A DNA stretch of 64,000 nt. It comes from Pedobacter sp. SL55. GTDB lineage: Bacteria; Bacteroidota; Bacteroidia; Sphingobacteriales; Sphingobacteriaceae. Position 1 is the first letter of the stretch, and each line of letters starts with the position of its first letter. The translations under genes were made by a program, and so were the position numbers. Positions 43,012 through 53,200 of the stretch are shown piece after piece. The notes beneath the pieces were generated by a model that searched no databases, was not told the DNA's origin, and saw only the letters and a program-made list of their open reading frames with translations. The stretch is from NCBI RefSeq assembly GCF_026625705.1, contig NZ_CP113059.1, positions 3,534,001 through 3,598,000 on the forward strand. The letters run 5' to 3'.

Positions 43012-44181
43012 TTAATTTTGGATAAAAATTTTGACGGCTTCTTTTTCTTTGTGCGTAGCCACTAGCAACACATGTACTCCGTTTTGCAAATTTGCTGGAA
43101 GTACAACTTGGTTACTACCTGCTTCGAAAAATGTGTTGGCACTGGCCAATAATTTACCAGTAATGTCATAAACAGTTATTTTTGCATCGCCTTTGGCAAA
43201 ACCATTTACGTTAATGGTAAGCAACTGCGATTTGTAGTTGGCCCAAACTTTTGTTGTTTCGGTTAAGGTAAAATCTACAGCAATTACCTTAGATAAGGTT
43301 GTTTTACCATCGAAATCTACTTGCTTTAGTTGATAATAGTTACTGCCTAGGTTTGGCTTACCATCTGTTGTTATATAATTACGAATAACATTGCTATTGC
43401 CTACCCCATTTACACGAGCTAAATTGTTCCAGTTGCTGCCGTCAATAGATTTTAGCACTTCGAAGTGGCTATTGTTTTGCTCTGAAGCCGTTGCCCACCA
43501 TAGAACTACCGTATTATTTGTTTTTTTTGCTTCAAACTTGGTAAGTTCTACTGGTAAAGGATCAATATAAGTAGCCGTGCCAGTGATGAACAAAGCATCA
43601 TCGAAACCATTTCTAGACCTACCTATAGCGAAAGTACCACTACCCACACCAGCGGTAAAACCCCAAACGTATAATCTAAAAGTAACTTCTTGATTGCTTT
43701 GTAGCTGCTGCAATTCGGTTACGGTTGCTAAATCTATCGTTGGTTGGTCTATTCCTTCGGTATAGTTATTTACAAATTCATCATCAGTAGTGCCTAATGC
43801 GGTAAAGTTGGTACCATCTAAACTGTACATCCACCTAAAAGCAGATTTTGTCCCCCCATTGGCACTTCTTCTCATTCGGGCATACAGTTTAGTTAAATCT
43901 AGTTTGTAATTGGCTTTCGGTTTTAACTTAAATTCTAGGTAACTATTGCCATCAATTGCCGCTTGTTTATCTGGCGTTAACACTTCTGGTACCGATGAAA
44001 AACCTCTTACCAAATCGTATTTCTTTAAACCTGCACCGCGGGCAATGGCAGTATTTTCTACGCCAACCGTAGTATTAGCCGCATAAGAAAGCTCGTTACC
44101 CGCCGAATTGCTGCCGCTGTTAGAAGTAGCAAATTGCCAAGCTAACATTACTTTCTCAGCTGGTTTCGTCTTCGGCAACAT
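43012..44181 (-). CDS. C-terminal half of a PLD-like secreted protein: beta module plus T9SS type A sorting domain (frameshifted fragment)
   Basis: A 389-residue frame without a signal peptide. It holds a beta module (about 10-205) similar to the one at the end of the preceding frame (AWQFATSNS versus AWNFNTLNT; LYVWG versus LYFWG). A PVELTKFEAKK domain and a C-terminal T9SS type A sorting domain (from about 310, ending VKIFIQN) follow. It overlaps the upstream frame by 26 bp in a different phase. A sorting domain without an export signal makes no sense alone, so both frames were almost certainly one gene, broken by a one-base indel near 44156-44170. Confidence 0.75.
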   Translation of the reverse strand: MLPKTKPAEKVMLAWQFATSNSGSNSAGNELSYAANTTVGVENTAIARGAGLKKYDLVRGFSSVPEVLTPDKQAAIDGNSYLEFKLKPKANYKLDLTKLYARMRRSANGGTKSAFRWMYSLDGTNFTALGTTDDEFVNNYTEGIDQPTIDLATVTELQQLQSNQEVTFRLYVWGFTAGVGSGTFAIGRSRNGFDDALFITGTATYIDPLPVELTKFEAKKTNNTVVLWWATASEQNNSHFEVLKSIDGSNWNNLARVNGVGNSNVIRNYITTDGKPNLGSNYYQLKQVDFDGKTTLSKVIAVDFTLTETTKVWANYKSQLLTINVNGFAKGDAKITVYDITGKLLASANTFFEAGSNQVVLPANLQNGVHVLLVATHKEKEAVKIFIQN

Positions 44182-45937
44182 CGCCGTTTAACACAACGCT
44201 ATTGCTGTTATTTACCCCATAAGGCCCTAAACCAAAAGTAGATGTTGACGTAGTGGCTCCCCAAAAGTACAGGCGTAAATACACTTTTTTACCAAAGGGG
44301 ATATTTTGTAAGGCTGCAACCTGCGACAAATCAACAGGAGCTTGTTGAAAACCTGCATTTAGCGTAGGTCCGTTGGTAAAAGTAATATCGGTAGTAGTGA
44401 TTGCCTGAGGTTCGCCTTTAACGCCATTTTCTTCTACTACGTACATCCAAGCGCCAGTTTTTGGTGCCGCAGTAGATGATCTTCTTACTACGTAATCTAA
44501 GCTATTTAAAGAAACTTTCTTACCTGGCTTGGTGCTTAGGTCAAATTCAAAATAGTCTTCGTTTGCCATAGCCATAGCTTTAGTGGTACTCATGGTGGCA
44601 TTTTTAGCCACATCTTTCACAGCACCCAAGCCTTTTGATAAACCATTAGCTCTAAAACCTGTTCCTCTAAGTAAAGTGGCATTAAATAAACCACCTGTGG
44701 TATGCGTAGATAAGAAACTTGCCTCAGAACCTGATGTATTTAAAGTGTTGAAATTCCAAGCGAGCAGTTGTAACGTTGGTGTAATGGAATTGAATGAATT
44801 GAAGTAAGTATCGTAAGCATTAAATAACGGAGAATTGAGTAAGGTAACTAAAACTTCGTTGTTGGTTTTTAATGCGGCATCCGTATAATTATGCGATCCG
44901 GTAAGGATAACTTTGGCATTCGCTTGTCCGTTCCAAGTACCTTCAATGAGCATCATTTTGGCATGAATATTAAATACCGCCTGCCCATCTGTAGATAGAT
45001 TAAAGATACGTACAGTGGCACCTAAAGTTTTCAACTGGTTAAGTTTAGCTTTGGTTTGTGTACCGGCAGCATCTTTGGCGTAAACCTCAATAGTAGCACC
45101 TTGGTTACGTAGAGCAATTAATTTATCTACAATAGCTGGACGTGAGTCTGTCCAATCTGACATAGCTATCCTAACTTTTGCATTGGCCACATCAGTAATG
45201 GCATTTAAGCTTTCAAGAATATTATCAACCCCATCGTGTGTGCCTGCTACAATGCGAGGAAAAAAAGCCAATTTAGTATTGATTGCAGCAAAATCATGTG
45301 CGGTGTATACAAAATTAACACGCATTCCTGAAGCTGCATTTTGTTTCATTACATTCCAATTCGCTAAAAAAGCCTGATAAATATCCGCTTCATTAAAAAC
45401 CAGCGCATCCTGAATTTTACCCATATCAGAATTGGTAAAGTTATGCGAGGTTTGGAAAGTAACATTGCTAACTAAGCCTGAGGTGGTAGTTACCCCCGAA
45501 AACAAGGCTTGCTTATGGTGGTTAATGGCGTTTGGACTAACGTCGTTGGTTGTAACTACAATTTCTGAGTTTGGCAAATTTGTTTGTAACCAAGGCAGAG
45601 AGCTGGCATTGGTTATTTGCGGATCTGAACGGCTCATATCTACAATAATATGTAGGTTTACCCCTCTAGCCTCCGCATTTTTCAACGCATCCATTAAAGG
45701 TTGGTAATTAATCATATAGATAGAGATATGAATACTTTGACCAGCAGGCGTGTTATCTACCAAGGCAACTAACCTGTTCATGATGGTGTTAGACGAACCA
45801 CCCTTAGCAATGGTCTGCATATCGGTAAACAACACTTCTGGGAAGGAAATATTTACTTGTGCAGCGCTTTTCATACCAAAGAGTATGAGCAGAGTAAACA
45901 GGAACAACCTGTTTAATTTCAGTAAAAGTTTTTTCAT
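44156..45937 (-). CDS. Phospholipase D-like secreted protein (N-terminal part of a frameshifted gene)
   Basis: 593 residues with a signal peptide (about 1-26), two PLD-like halves and a beta module. The first HxK site is NHHKQALFS (Ser where Asp is expected) and the second is NIHAKMMLIE (Glu in place of Asp), followed by GSHNYTDAA. The catalytic His and Lys pairs are kept while the acidic position is altered. The chain ends abruptly after a beta module that recurs in the next frame, so the stop is due to a frameshift. The intact protein (about 970 residues) would be a T9SS-exported, cell-surface phosphodiesterase-like enzyme. Confidence 0.8.
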   Translation of the reverse strand: MKKLLLKLNRLFLFTLLILFGMKSAAQVNISFPEVLFTDMQTIAKGGSSNTIMNRLVALVDNTPAGQSIHISIYMINYQPLMDALKNAEARGVNLHIIVDMSRSDPQITNASSLPWLQTNLPNSEIVVTTNDVSPNAINHHKQALFSGVTTTSGLVSNVTFQTSHNFTNSDMGKIQDALVFNEADIYQAFLANWNVMKQNAASGMRVNFVYTAHDFAAINTKLAFFPRIVAGTHDGVDNILESLNAITDVANAKVRIAMSDWTDSRPAIVDKLIALRNQGATIEVYAKDAAGTQTKAKLNQLKTLGATVRIFNLSTDGQAVFNIHAKMMLIEGTWNGQANAKVILTGSHNYTDAALKTNNEVLVTLLNSPLFNAYDTYFNSFNSITPTLQLLAWNFNTLNTSGSEASFLSTHTTGGLFNATLLRGTGFRANGLSKGLGAVKDVAKNATMSTTKAMAMANEDYFEFDLSTKPGKKVSLNSLDYVVRRSSTAAPKTGAWMYVVEENGVKGEPQAITTTDITFTNGPTLNAGFQQAPVDLSQVAALQNIPFGKKVYLRLYFWGATTSTSTFGLGPYGVNNSNSVVLNGDVAEDETS

Positions 45938-46123
45938 ATATGTTTATTTTTTGGTTTAAGACTATTAGTTTTTTACAACACCAATTGGGTGGTGCTTAAA
46001 GATTTAATTTTGTTTTTTTTGACAAAGCGATGGCTTTGCCTTAAATTAAGGATGAAAGTATTTGTTGACAATTTTAATTACTAGCGGCTAAAATAAATTT
46101 AGCCACTAGTGATTTTTGATTTC

Positions 46124-46615
46124 TTAAGGTTTTGGTACCCTTACAATTTTTCTAATGCGGTTATTGCTCATATCGGCAATAAAGATGTTTCCATCATCAT
46201 CTACCGTAACATCTGTAGGGTTATTAAATTGCGACACTCCGGGTTTACCCTCGGCAAAGCCAACAGAACCGTTGCCGGCAATGGTAATTACACTTCCTTG
46301 TGGCGTAATCATTCTTACTGCACTGTTGCTTAACTCGGTAACGTAAATGTTGTTATGCTTATCGGCATGTATACCAAATGGCTGATTAAACGTTGCTTTC
46401 AAGGCTTCGTCATCTTTAAAACCAGCAGTACCAGTACCCGCAATAGTTGTGGTTTTTCCAGTATTTGGATTAATTTTTCTGATAGCATTGTTATACCTAT
46501 CGGCAACTAACAACATCCCATCTCTATCTATACAAATGCCCGATGGCCTGTTTAACCTTACATTTGGCCAAAAGCCATCTATCAAAGCATTTTGCGATGG
46601 GCCAGCACCCACCAA
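46124..46615 (-). pseudogene. C-terminal NHL-repeat part of the IPT/TIG-NHL lipoprotein gene (frameshifted)
   Basis: 163 codons of NHL beta-propeller repeats (RPSGICIDRDG, QPFGIHADK, NPTDVTVDDDG) ending IRKIVRVPKP. It has no signal peptide and its frame joins that of 46524-47492 if one base is removed near 46612, where TTTGGTGGG reads as GTKYFGGCW rather than KYFVGAG. It is the missing C-terminal blades of that propeller. Confidence 0.75.
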
Positions 46616-47492
46616 AGTACTTTACCGTACCGTCGGGTTTAATTTTTCTGATGGCGCTGTTGTTGGCATCTGCTACGTACACGTTGCCATTGTTGTCTAC
46701 TACAGCATCAATTGGTACGTTAAATCTGGCAGCAGTACTAGCTCCATCAAGAAAACCAGTAGTTACAGTGGCGCCAGTAGGCCCAGCAAATGTTGAAACT
46801 AAGTTTGCTGCTATGTCAATTTTTCTAATTCTTGCGCCGCCATTATCTACTGTGTAAATGATACCAAATTTATCCACAGCCACTTTGTACGGGTTATTAA
46901 ACTTAGCTACATCTAAAGTACCATTTACAGTACCCGATCCTTTAATACCCGAAACCAATTCTACTTCTGTACCATTTTTCTTAATCCTTTTGATGATTTG
47001 ATTTCCTCGATCTGCCAAGATTAAATCGCCGGTACTTTCATCAAGTGCTACGCCTTCTAAGGTAGAAAACTGGGCCTCTAGTAACGGACCCAAAGTATTG
47101 CCGGCAACACCAGAACCTGCATACGTTGAGGTAATGTACTCAAACTCTGCAGCAGCATCTGACGCCCCATAGGTAAATATTGGGCCTTTAGAGGTTTTGC
47201 CATTTACCGTAATAGTTACGTTGCCGGTACTGCCATTTACAGGTACCACAACCACTAGTTCGCTTTCGCTTGCCGATACGATCTCGGCGGTAACGCCAGA
47301 AAATTTAATGATATTTTCTGTTGGCGTTGCTGAAAAGCGTTTGCCCTTAATAGTTACGTTTTGATTGGCCATAGCTACCGCAGGCACAATACTTGAAATA
47401 GATGGATTGGTAGGTGCACTATCCGAATCGCTTTTTTTGCAGGCAGTAATTACCAGTGCAAAGGCCAGCAAAATATATAATATCTTTTTCAT
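46524..47492 (-). CDS. IPT/TIG-NHL repeat lipoprotein (N-terminal part; frame broken)
   Basis: From the preferred start MKKILYILLA, a lipoprotein signal ends at ITACKK. An IPT/TIG domain (about 33-110, PSISSIVPAVAMANQNVTIKG) is followed by NHL propeller blades (EGVALDESTGDLILADR and so on). The last about 30 residues (FGGCWPIAKCFDR...) are out of frame with the family. Such surface lipoproteins follow SusD in many polysaccharide-utilisation loci and are thought to bind ligand. The intact length would be about 456 residues. Confidence 0.78.
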   Translation of the reverse strand: MKKILYILLAFALVITACKKSDSDSAPTNPSISSIVPAVAMANQNVTIKGKRFSATPTENIIKFSGVTAEIVSASESELVVVVPVNGSTGNVTITVNGKTSKGPIFTYGASDAAAEFEYITSTYAGSGVAGNTLGPLLEAQFSTLEGVALDESTGDLILADRGNQIIKRIKKNGTEVELVSGIKGSGTVNGTLDVAKFNNPYKVAVDKFGIIYTVDNGGARIRKIDIAANLVSTFAGPTGATVTTGFLDGASTAARFNVPIDAVVDNNGNVYVADANNSAIRKIKPDGTVKYFGGCWPIAKCFDRWLLAKCKVKQAIGHLYR

Positions 47493-47511
47493 CTGTAAAT
47501 AATTAATTGTG

Positions 47512-47685
47512 TTAATCGACATTTTGAAAAACTTTAAAATCATCTATGTTTAGTAAACCATTTTTAACCACTGCGCCATTAGGTCCTAAGCCTAGTTTGT
47601 TAATTCTAAACCTAACAGCACCGCTAATATTTAGCGCAAACGATGCCTCTTTTGCAAGCACAGCGTCGCTGGTAAGGGTTTCGCA
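47512..47685 (-). pseudogene. C-terminal tail of the DUF5689 lipoprotein gene (frameshifted)
   Basis: The frame reads ETLTSDAVLAKEASFALN ... IDDFKVFQNVD, a typical end for a DUF5689-type lipoprotein with a terminal DUF5017-like beta module. It continues the 48818-47631 frame if one base is restored near 47683 (GGTGC-GAAACC). The 20-bp spacer to the next gene indicates an operon. Confidence 0.65.
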
Positions 47686-48818
47686 CCCACTTGCAACCAA
47701 GTGATGCCACCATCTTGAGAATACTCTAGTTTAAAACTACTAGCTACTGCTGTTCCAGATTGTGGTGTAGCGGCGGCATAAGAAAATGTCAATTGTGAAG
47801 CGCCGTTAGGTAAATCAAAATCCATTTCTAAATACGCAGCTTCAGTTAGTTGCTCTTGTAGCCTAATGGCCTGTTTACCTAAAGGATTAAATTTATCAAG
47901 GTTAACCCTATCGCCAATTACCGCTTGATAGAGCTTCCAAGTACCGGTTTTAAAAGTTACTTTATTATTTATTGCCGGCATCAAGAACTGTGATTTTGTA
48001 CTTGCAGGTGCCAGTTCAAAATCTTCAGGAAAATTCGCATACACCGATCCAGTTTGGTTAAAAACTGCATCTTCGTTAGGCATTTTAAAAAGCAATTTTG
48101 CGGTGTTGTAATAATTAGAACTTGCGTTGTAATACGTAGGAATACCGATAAAAGAAGCCACCATTGGCACAAAATTTTGAGCGAAATTGGCATTGCTATT
48201 TGTATTTAAAAACAAAGAGATACTTAAATTTTCGCTTAATCTGTACTCGCCTCCAAAAACTTCGCCTCCAGTTAAATCTGGAATGGTTACATTATCTAAC
48301 TGTATCAACGTACTTTCTCTGGTATAAAACTGCGAGAATAATTGTGTTGGACTTAACACAATAGGTTTAAGTGTATTATTTGAAGACACCTTTGTTACTT
48401 TTGATAGATTTAAGTTGTCTCCTTTAATCTTCATCACGCCGCTTTCTCTTGTTAACACGCAGTTTTCTATTTCCACTTTAACCGAGTCGCCGTAATTAAT
48501 TGTGGTGTTTGCATCAGTAAGCTTAATTACCAAACCAGCCGTAATACCCTTATTGGTATTCTGTAAAACAAACTCATTGGGATCAAAATTACCGCTGTTT
48601 TTATCAGAGATCACTAACCCTGCTATTTGGGTAGCATCCATTAGTTTTTCTTTAACAAGGTTGATGTCGTCGCCATTGTGTAAAGCTTTCACGAAACGAA
48701 TACTTACCACCGGACTTACTGTTCCAATAGCCTCGTTTTCGTTCTTTTTACATGAGGCCACAAACAGCATTGCAAAAGCTATTGCTAAATATGTTTTTAT
48801 GTTATTTTTCATTTTCAA
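47631..48818 (-). CDS. DUF5689 domain-containing lipoprotein (C-terminus altered by frameshift)
   Basis: 395 residues, lipobox FVASCKK (Cys23). A DUF5689 domain spans about 35-235 (VVSIRFVKAL, GLVISDKNSGNFDPNEF, YGDSVKVEIENC). A second beta module runs from about 255 (PEDFELAP ... LEYSQDGGITWLQVG), after which the last 17 residues are out of frame. DUF5689 lipoproteins are surface components next to SusD, probably glycan- or ligand-binding. Confidence 0.8.
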   Translation of the reverse strand: MKMKNNIKTYLAIAFAMLFVASCKKNENEAIGTVSPVVSIRFVKALHNGDDINLVKEKLMDATQIAGLVISDKNSGNFDPNEFVLQNTNKGITAGLVIKLTDANTTINYGDSVKVEIENCVLTRESGVMKIKGDNLNLSKVTKVSSNNTLKPIVLSPTQLFSQFYTRESTLIQLDNVTIPDLTGGEVFGGEYRLSENLSISLFLNTNSNANFAQNFVPMVASFIGIPTYYNASSNYYNTAKLLFKMPNEDAVFNQTGSVYANFPEDFELAPASTKSQFLMPAINNKVTFKTGTWKLYQAVIGDRVNLDKFNPLGKQAIRLQEQLTEAAYLEMDFDLPNGASQLTFSYAAATPQSGTAVASSFKLEYSQDGGITWLQVGAKPLPATLCLQKRHRLR

Positions 48819-48824
48819 TTTAAC

Positions 48825-50261
48825 CTATTTGTTCCACCACACTTTAGTTTTCATATCATCGCCACCCATATTAGCTACTGCGGCTAAATAGTTTTGTTGG
48901 TTTACCCTTTGTACGTTTACTGGATATTTTAGGCGAGTAGGCATAATGCGATCGTTTTGCAAACCGAAACCTTGCGGCAGCTTCGGAAAGCCAGTTCTGC
49001 GATGCTCTATCCATGATTGGAAGTCGGTAAAAAACAGCGTATAATACTTCTGTAGCATTATTTTTTGCAACTTCAAATCATTATCATCGTCGCTATACCA
49101 TTGAGCACTAGAGTCTGTTAAATAGCCAGTTGGTACGCTAACACCCCACATGGTAATGGCAGCCGTTACCCCTGCTTCGTAATAGGCTTTAGGATCGCCA
49201 CCTGGAATGTAACCTTTTAAAGCACACTCGGCCAAAATAAATTGCAACTCTGGATAATTGATGATGTTACCTAGCAATGGCTCTGTCATTAAATTCTTGT
49301 GATACTGCGATTGTGGTGCAGGAACTTGCCCTATCGGATAACCACTTTGTATGCCCACAAAAGCATTGTCTTTTTTAGTAGCCCATTTATCACGACGAGG
49401 ATCGTTCCACTCGTTAAGGTTATCAATGAAAAATTCGCCCAAGCTGTTGTTAACCCAAAAATCTAAATCGCGGTATTCGGCAAATTCTGATAGATATGGT
49501 GCCGTAGTTTGGAATTTTAAAATGGCAGAATCGTTATTGCTGGTAAAAATTGGGTAGTTGGTTTTCTTGGTATCTACTACCTCCGTAATTTTGTTTGCTA
49601 TATCAAGCTCTCCCGTTCCCGAAGCCCTCAACAACAATCTTAAGTAAAGACTGTTACCAAATTTCCTCCACTTAGCCAAATCTCCGGCATAAATAGGATC
49701 TAATTTTGCTTCGGTTTCTGTTAACGAAGCTGTTTTAAACAATTCGTTAGCTTGCTCCAACTTTTTGAATAAATCTTCATAAATATCTTTTTGCTTATCG
49801 AAACGGGGCTGTAAAAATCCCTCCCTGCCCTTGTTGGCATCAAAATAAGGAACATCTCCATAAACATCTGTAATTAAAGAAGATACCCAAGCATCTAACA
49901 CTAAAGAAATGCCCATAAAAGCATTGCTATTAATACCGTCGCCTCCTTTATAAATATCTCTAATATTGGTTAACTGTAGGTACCAGTTGTTCCACATATA
50001 ATCAGATTCTTGTGGTCTTATTACATAACGGTGTATCTCGTCGCCATCATTTAAGGTTACGTGCACCTGCATCAATTCGTGTGTTAATCTTAAACACCTG
50101 TTTAGGTTTCTCTTTAGTACGTCGTGTACTGCTGGCCCTAATAAAGTTTCTGGTGTAGTAAATTTTGCGCCATCTTTGCTTGTATTTAGTTCACTAAAAT
50201 CTTTGGTACAAGAAACTAAGCTTGCGGTAATGGCTAATGCTGCTATAATTTTTTTCATCAC
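48825..50261 (-). CDS. SusD/RagB-like lipoprotein (SusD-like 2 type)
   Basis: 478 residues with lipobox LVSCTK (Cys18). DFSELNTSKDGAKFTTPETLLGPA is the start typical of the SusD/RagB 'SusD-like' subfamily (PF12771), WNNWYLQLTNIRDIY and EHRRTGFPKLP follow. It is the surface ligand-binding lid for the SusC encoded 9 bp upstream. The frame is intact, unlike the flanking accessory genes. Confidence 0.93.
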   Translation of the reverse strand: MMKKIIAALAITASLVSCTKDFSELNTSKDGAKFTTPETLLGPAVHDVLKRNLNRCLRLTHELMQVHVTLNDGDEIHRYVIRPQESDYMWNNWYLQLTNIRDIYKGGDGINSNAFMGISLVLDAWVSSLITDVYGDVPYFDANKGREGFLQPRFDKQKDIYEDLFKKLEQANELFKTASLTETEAKLDPIYAGDLAKWRKFGNSLYLRLLLRASGTGELDIANKITEVVDTKKTNYPIFTSNNDSAILKFQTTAPYLSEFAEYRDLDFWVNNSLGEFFIDNLNEWNDPRRDKWATKKDNAFVGIQSGYPIGQVPAPQSQYHKNLMTEPLLGNIINYPELQFILAECALKGYIPGGDPKAYYEAGVTAAITMWGVSVPTGYLTDSSAQWYSDDDNDLKLQKIMLQKYYTLFFTDFQSWIEHRRTGFPKLPQGFGLQNDRIMPTRLKYPVNVQRVNQQNYLAAVANMGGDDMKTKVWWNK

Positions 50262-50270
50262 TGTTGCTCG

Positions 50271-53200
50271 TTAAAAGGTAAATGAGAGGTTTACGCCAAA
50301 ATTTCTGGTAGAAGGAAACTGTCCTACCTCAAACCCTCGTTGAATGTCACTATTGCCCAAGGTTCCAAACTCTGGGTCGTATGCTGGCCAATCGCTCCAC
50401 ACAAATAAATCTCTGCCGTACACGCCAACTACAGCCTTTTGGAATTTAATTTTCTTCAAAAACTTAGCACTTAGGGTATAATCTAACCTCAGTTCTCTCA
50501 ATTTAATAAAATCGGTACTGAAGGTATTGGCTTCTACGTTATCCGAATTAAAATGCTCGTTGTAATATGTTCCTATTTCTTCGGCTACCACATCGTTAGG
50601 CCTAAATGTTCCATCCGGATTTTGTTGTACCCCTTTACCGATAATACCAGTATATCTTCCTGGCAAGCTGTTGGTTAATTTACCTGCAATCGATGCTGCT
50701 GCGTGGGTATGAGAATAAGCTACTGCACCGTATTGGCCATCTACCAATACTTTTAAACGCCATTGCTTGTAGCGGAAGTTATTTACCACGCCCCAGTTAA
50801 AATCTGGTGTTGCTCTACCTAAGTAAAAAGCTTCTGTAGTTAATTCTGGATAACCTTGTGAGTTATAGATGATTTGCCCATCTGGACTACGCAAATAATA
50901 GGTACCATACAAATCGCCCATACGTCCACCTACCCTTGCTTCCATTGAGCCTCGTGGCCCAGTTTGCATCACGTAATTAGCAACGCTGTCTGCTAACGAT
51001 ACAATTTTGTTTCTGTTGGCGGCAAAAGTTACCGACATGTCCCAATTTAACCCTTTTGCAGATTTAAGCGGCACGCCATTTAAAGCCAATTCTATCCCTT
51101 TGTTTTGCACTAAACCAGAGTTCATTACGCTGTAGTTATAGCCTGTAGCCCTATCTAAAGGCACATTTAAGATTTGATTTTTGATATTACTTCTGTAATA
51201 CGTAGCATCTAAACCTAATCTACTTTTAAATAAACGGATATCAGCACCAAATTCTAAGGTAGTAGACAACTCATTTTTTAGGTCTTCATTAGCAATAAAA
51301 GTTGGATTGGCCATACCTGATGAGTAAACTGCTTTTGAAATATAATTGTATCCAGTTAAGTAAGGCGTAACCCCGCCACCGCCAACCTGCGACCAAGAAG
51401 CCCTTAACTTAAAAAACGAGATCGCCTTTGGCAAACTGAACATTTCAGATACCAAACCACTTAAATTTACAGACGGATAGAAAAAGGATACATTTTCTGT
51501 AGAAAATTCTGATGCCAATACAGAAGCCCAGTCGTTACGACCTGTGAAGTCTAAAAAAAGATAGTTTTTATAGGCAAACTGCGCCAAACCATATAAACTG
51601 TTTACGGCATATTCGATAGTTCTAGAATTGGCTTCTACCCTATCTTGCACATTGGCAAAAGTATAAATACCTGGATATCTTAACCTATCGGCACTTAACG
51701 ATACGATTTTGTATCTATTCATCATTAAAGAACCACCCGCCGAATAAGAAGCTTCGATATCTTTACCAATTTTATGTTTGTAGTTTAACAAGAAATCAGT
51801 ATTGGTTTCTTGTTGATCGATGTCTTGCGTACGGAACATTCCCTCTGGAAACCTTGCAGCATCTTTAGGCTTTTGTTGCGATCTAGATTCTGCGGCCCAA
51901 TCTATAGAGCTCCTTACCATAAGGTTAAGGTTTTTTGTAAACTCATAATTTGCACTTATGGTACCAATCAATTGGTTTCTGTTGCTTTTGTTTAGCATTT
52001 CGTAAACCGCCAAATAAACGTTATCCAATCCGTTGGCAAATGGCCTGATCTGTTTTAGGCCTTCACTACCTGGTATCCAATATTGTTTGTACCAATTGAT
52101 ATCGGCATTGGGTACCAAGCCAATCATGCTGTACATTACGGTTTGGTTGTTGTAATAGATGAATGGTAAATTGTCACTGTATTTGTTGTTGTAACTTAAC
52201 TTTGTTGATATCATTAACTTATCGTTAACTTTTTGTGTCACGTTTAAAGCAATGGTATTTCTGGCGTAACCTGTGTTGGGTACAATCCATTTGTTATCTA
52301 AATTAGTAAAGCTTAAACGAGCAGTTGTTTTGGCATTACCACCACTTACAGATAAGCTGTTGGTATAAGTTTGTGAAACTTCGAAATAATCCTTTCTATT
52401 GTTTTTGTAAGGTCTCCAAGGTGTTCTCTCATTACCCCTAGTTAACAAATTAGGATCCCATTGGTAGTATTCTTGCCCATCAAATTTTGGTCCCCAAGCA
52501 CCACCTGTGTTTTTGGTGTTAGGCCCATCCTCTGTAGCGCCCCAAGAATAATATTCATCGCTACCAATAGCACCTTGCCCATACTCGTACTGGAAATCTG
52601 GCCAACGATTGATCGTGCCGAACACCGCATTAGAATTAAAAGTGATACCTAAACCTTTTTGATTTTCTTTACCAGATTTGGTGGTAATGATAATAGCGCC
52701 ATTAGAACCTCTTGAACCGTATAATGCTGCTGCTCCTGGCCCTTTAAGTACCGATACACTTTCGATATCTTCGGGGTTTAAATCGCTGATACCGTTACCA
52801 TGGTCTATCGGATTTTCTGTTCCTAAGTAAGAACCATTGCCTTCCGAAATTTTTGAGCTTACCACAACGCCATCAACTACAATTAATGCAGAGTTATCGC
52901 CACTTAAAGAACTCTCTCCTCTTAGAATAATTTTGTTAGAACCAGCTGGGCCACCACCAGATTTAATCATGTTTAAACCTGCTACTTTTCCAGTCAGCGC
53001 ATCGGTCCAGTTATTAGACAAAGCATCGGTAAGCTCTTCGCCTTTTACTTGCGTAACCGAGTAACCTAAAGATTTTTCTTCTCTTTTGATACCTAATGCA
53101 GTTACTACAACTTCGTTTAGCGCTTCAACGCTTTCTTTAAGCACTATTTTTAAGTTGGTTTGGTTACCTACTTTAACCTCGGTAGGCTGAAAGCCCAAAA

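Noticed and set aside
47512..47700. An independent 62-residue gene starting with TTG
   Set aside because: It is the frameshifted tail of the DUF5689 lipoprotein; no separate start signal is present.
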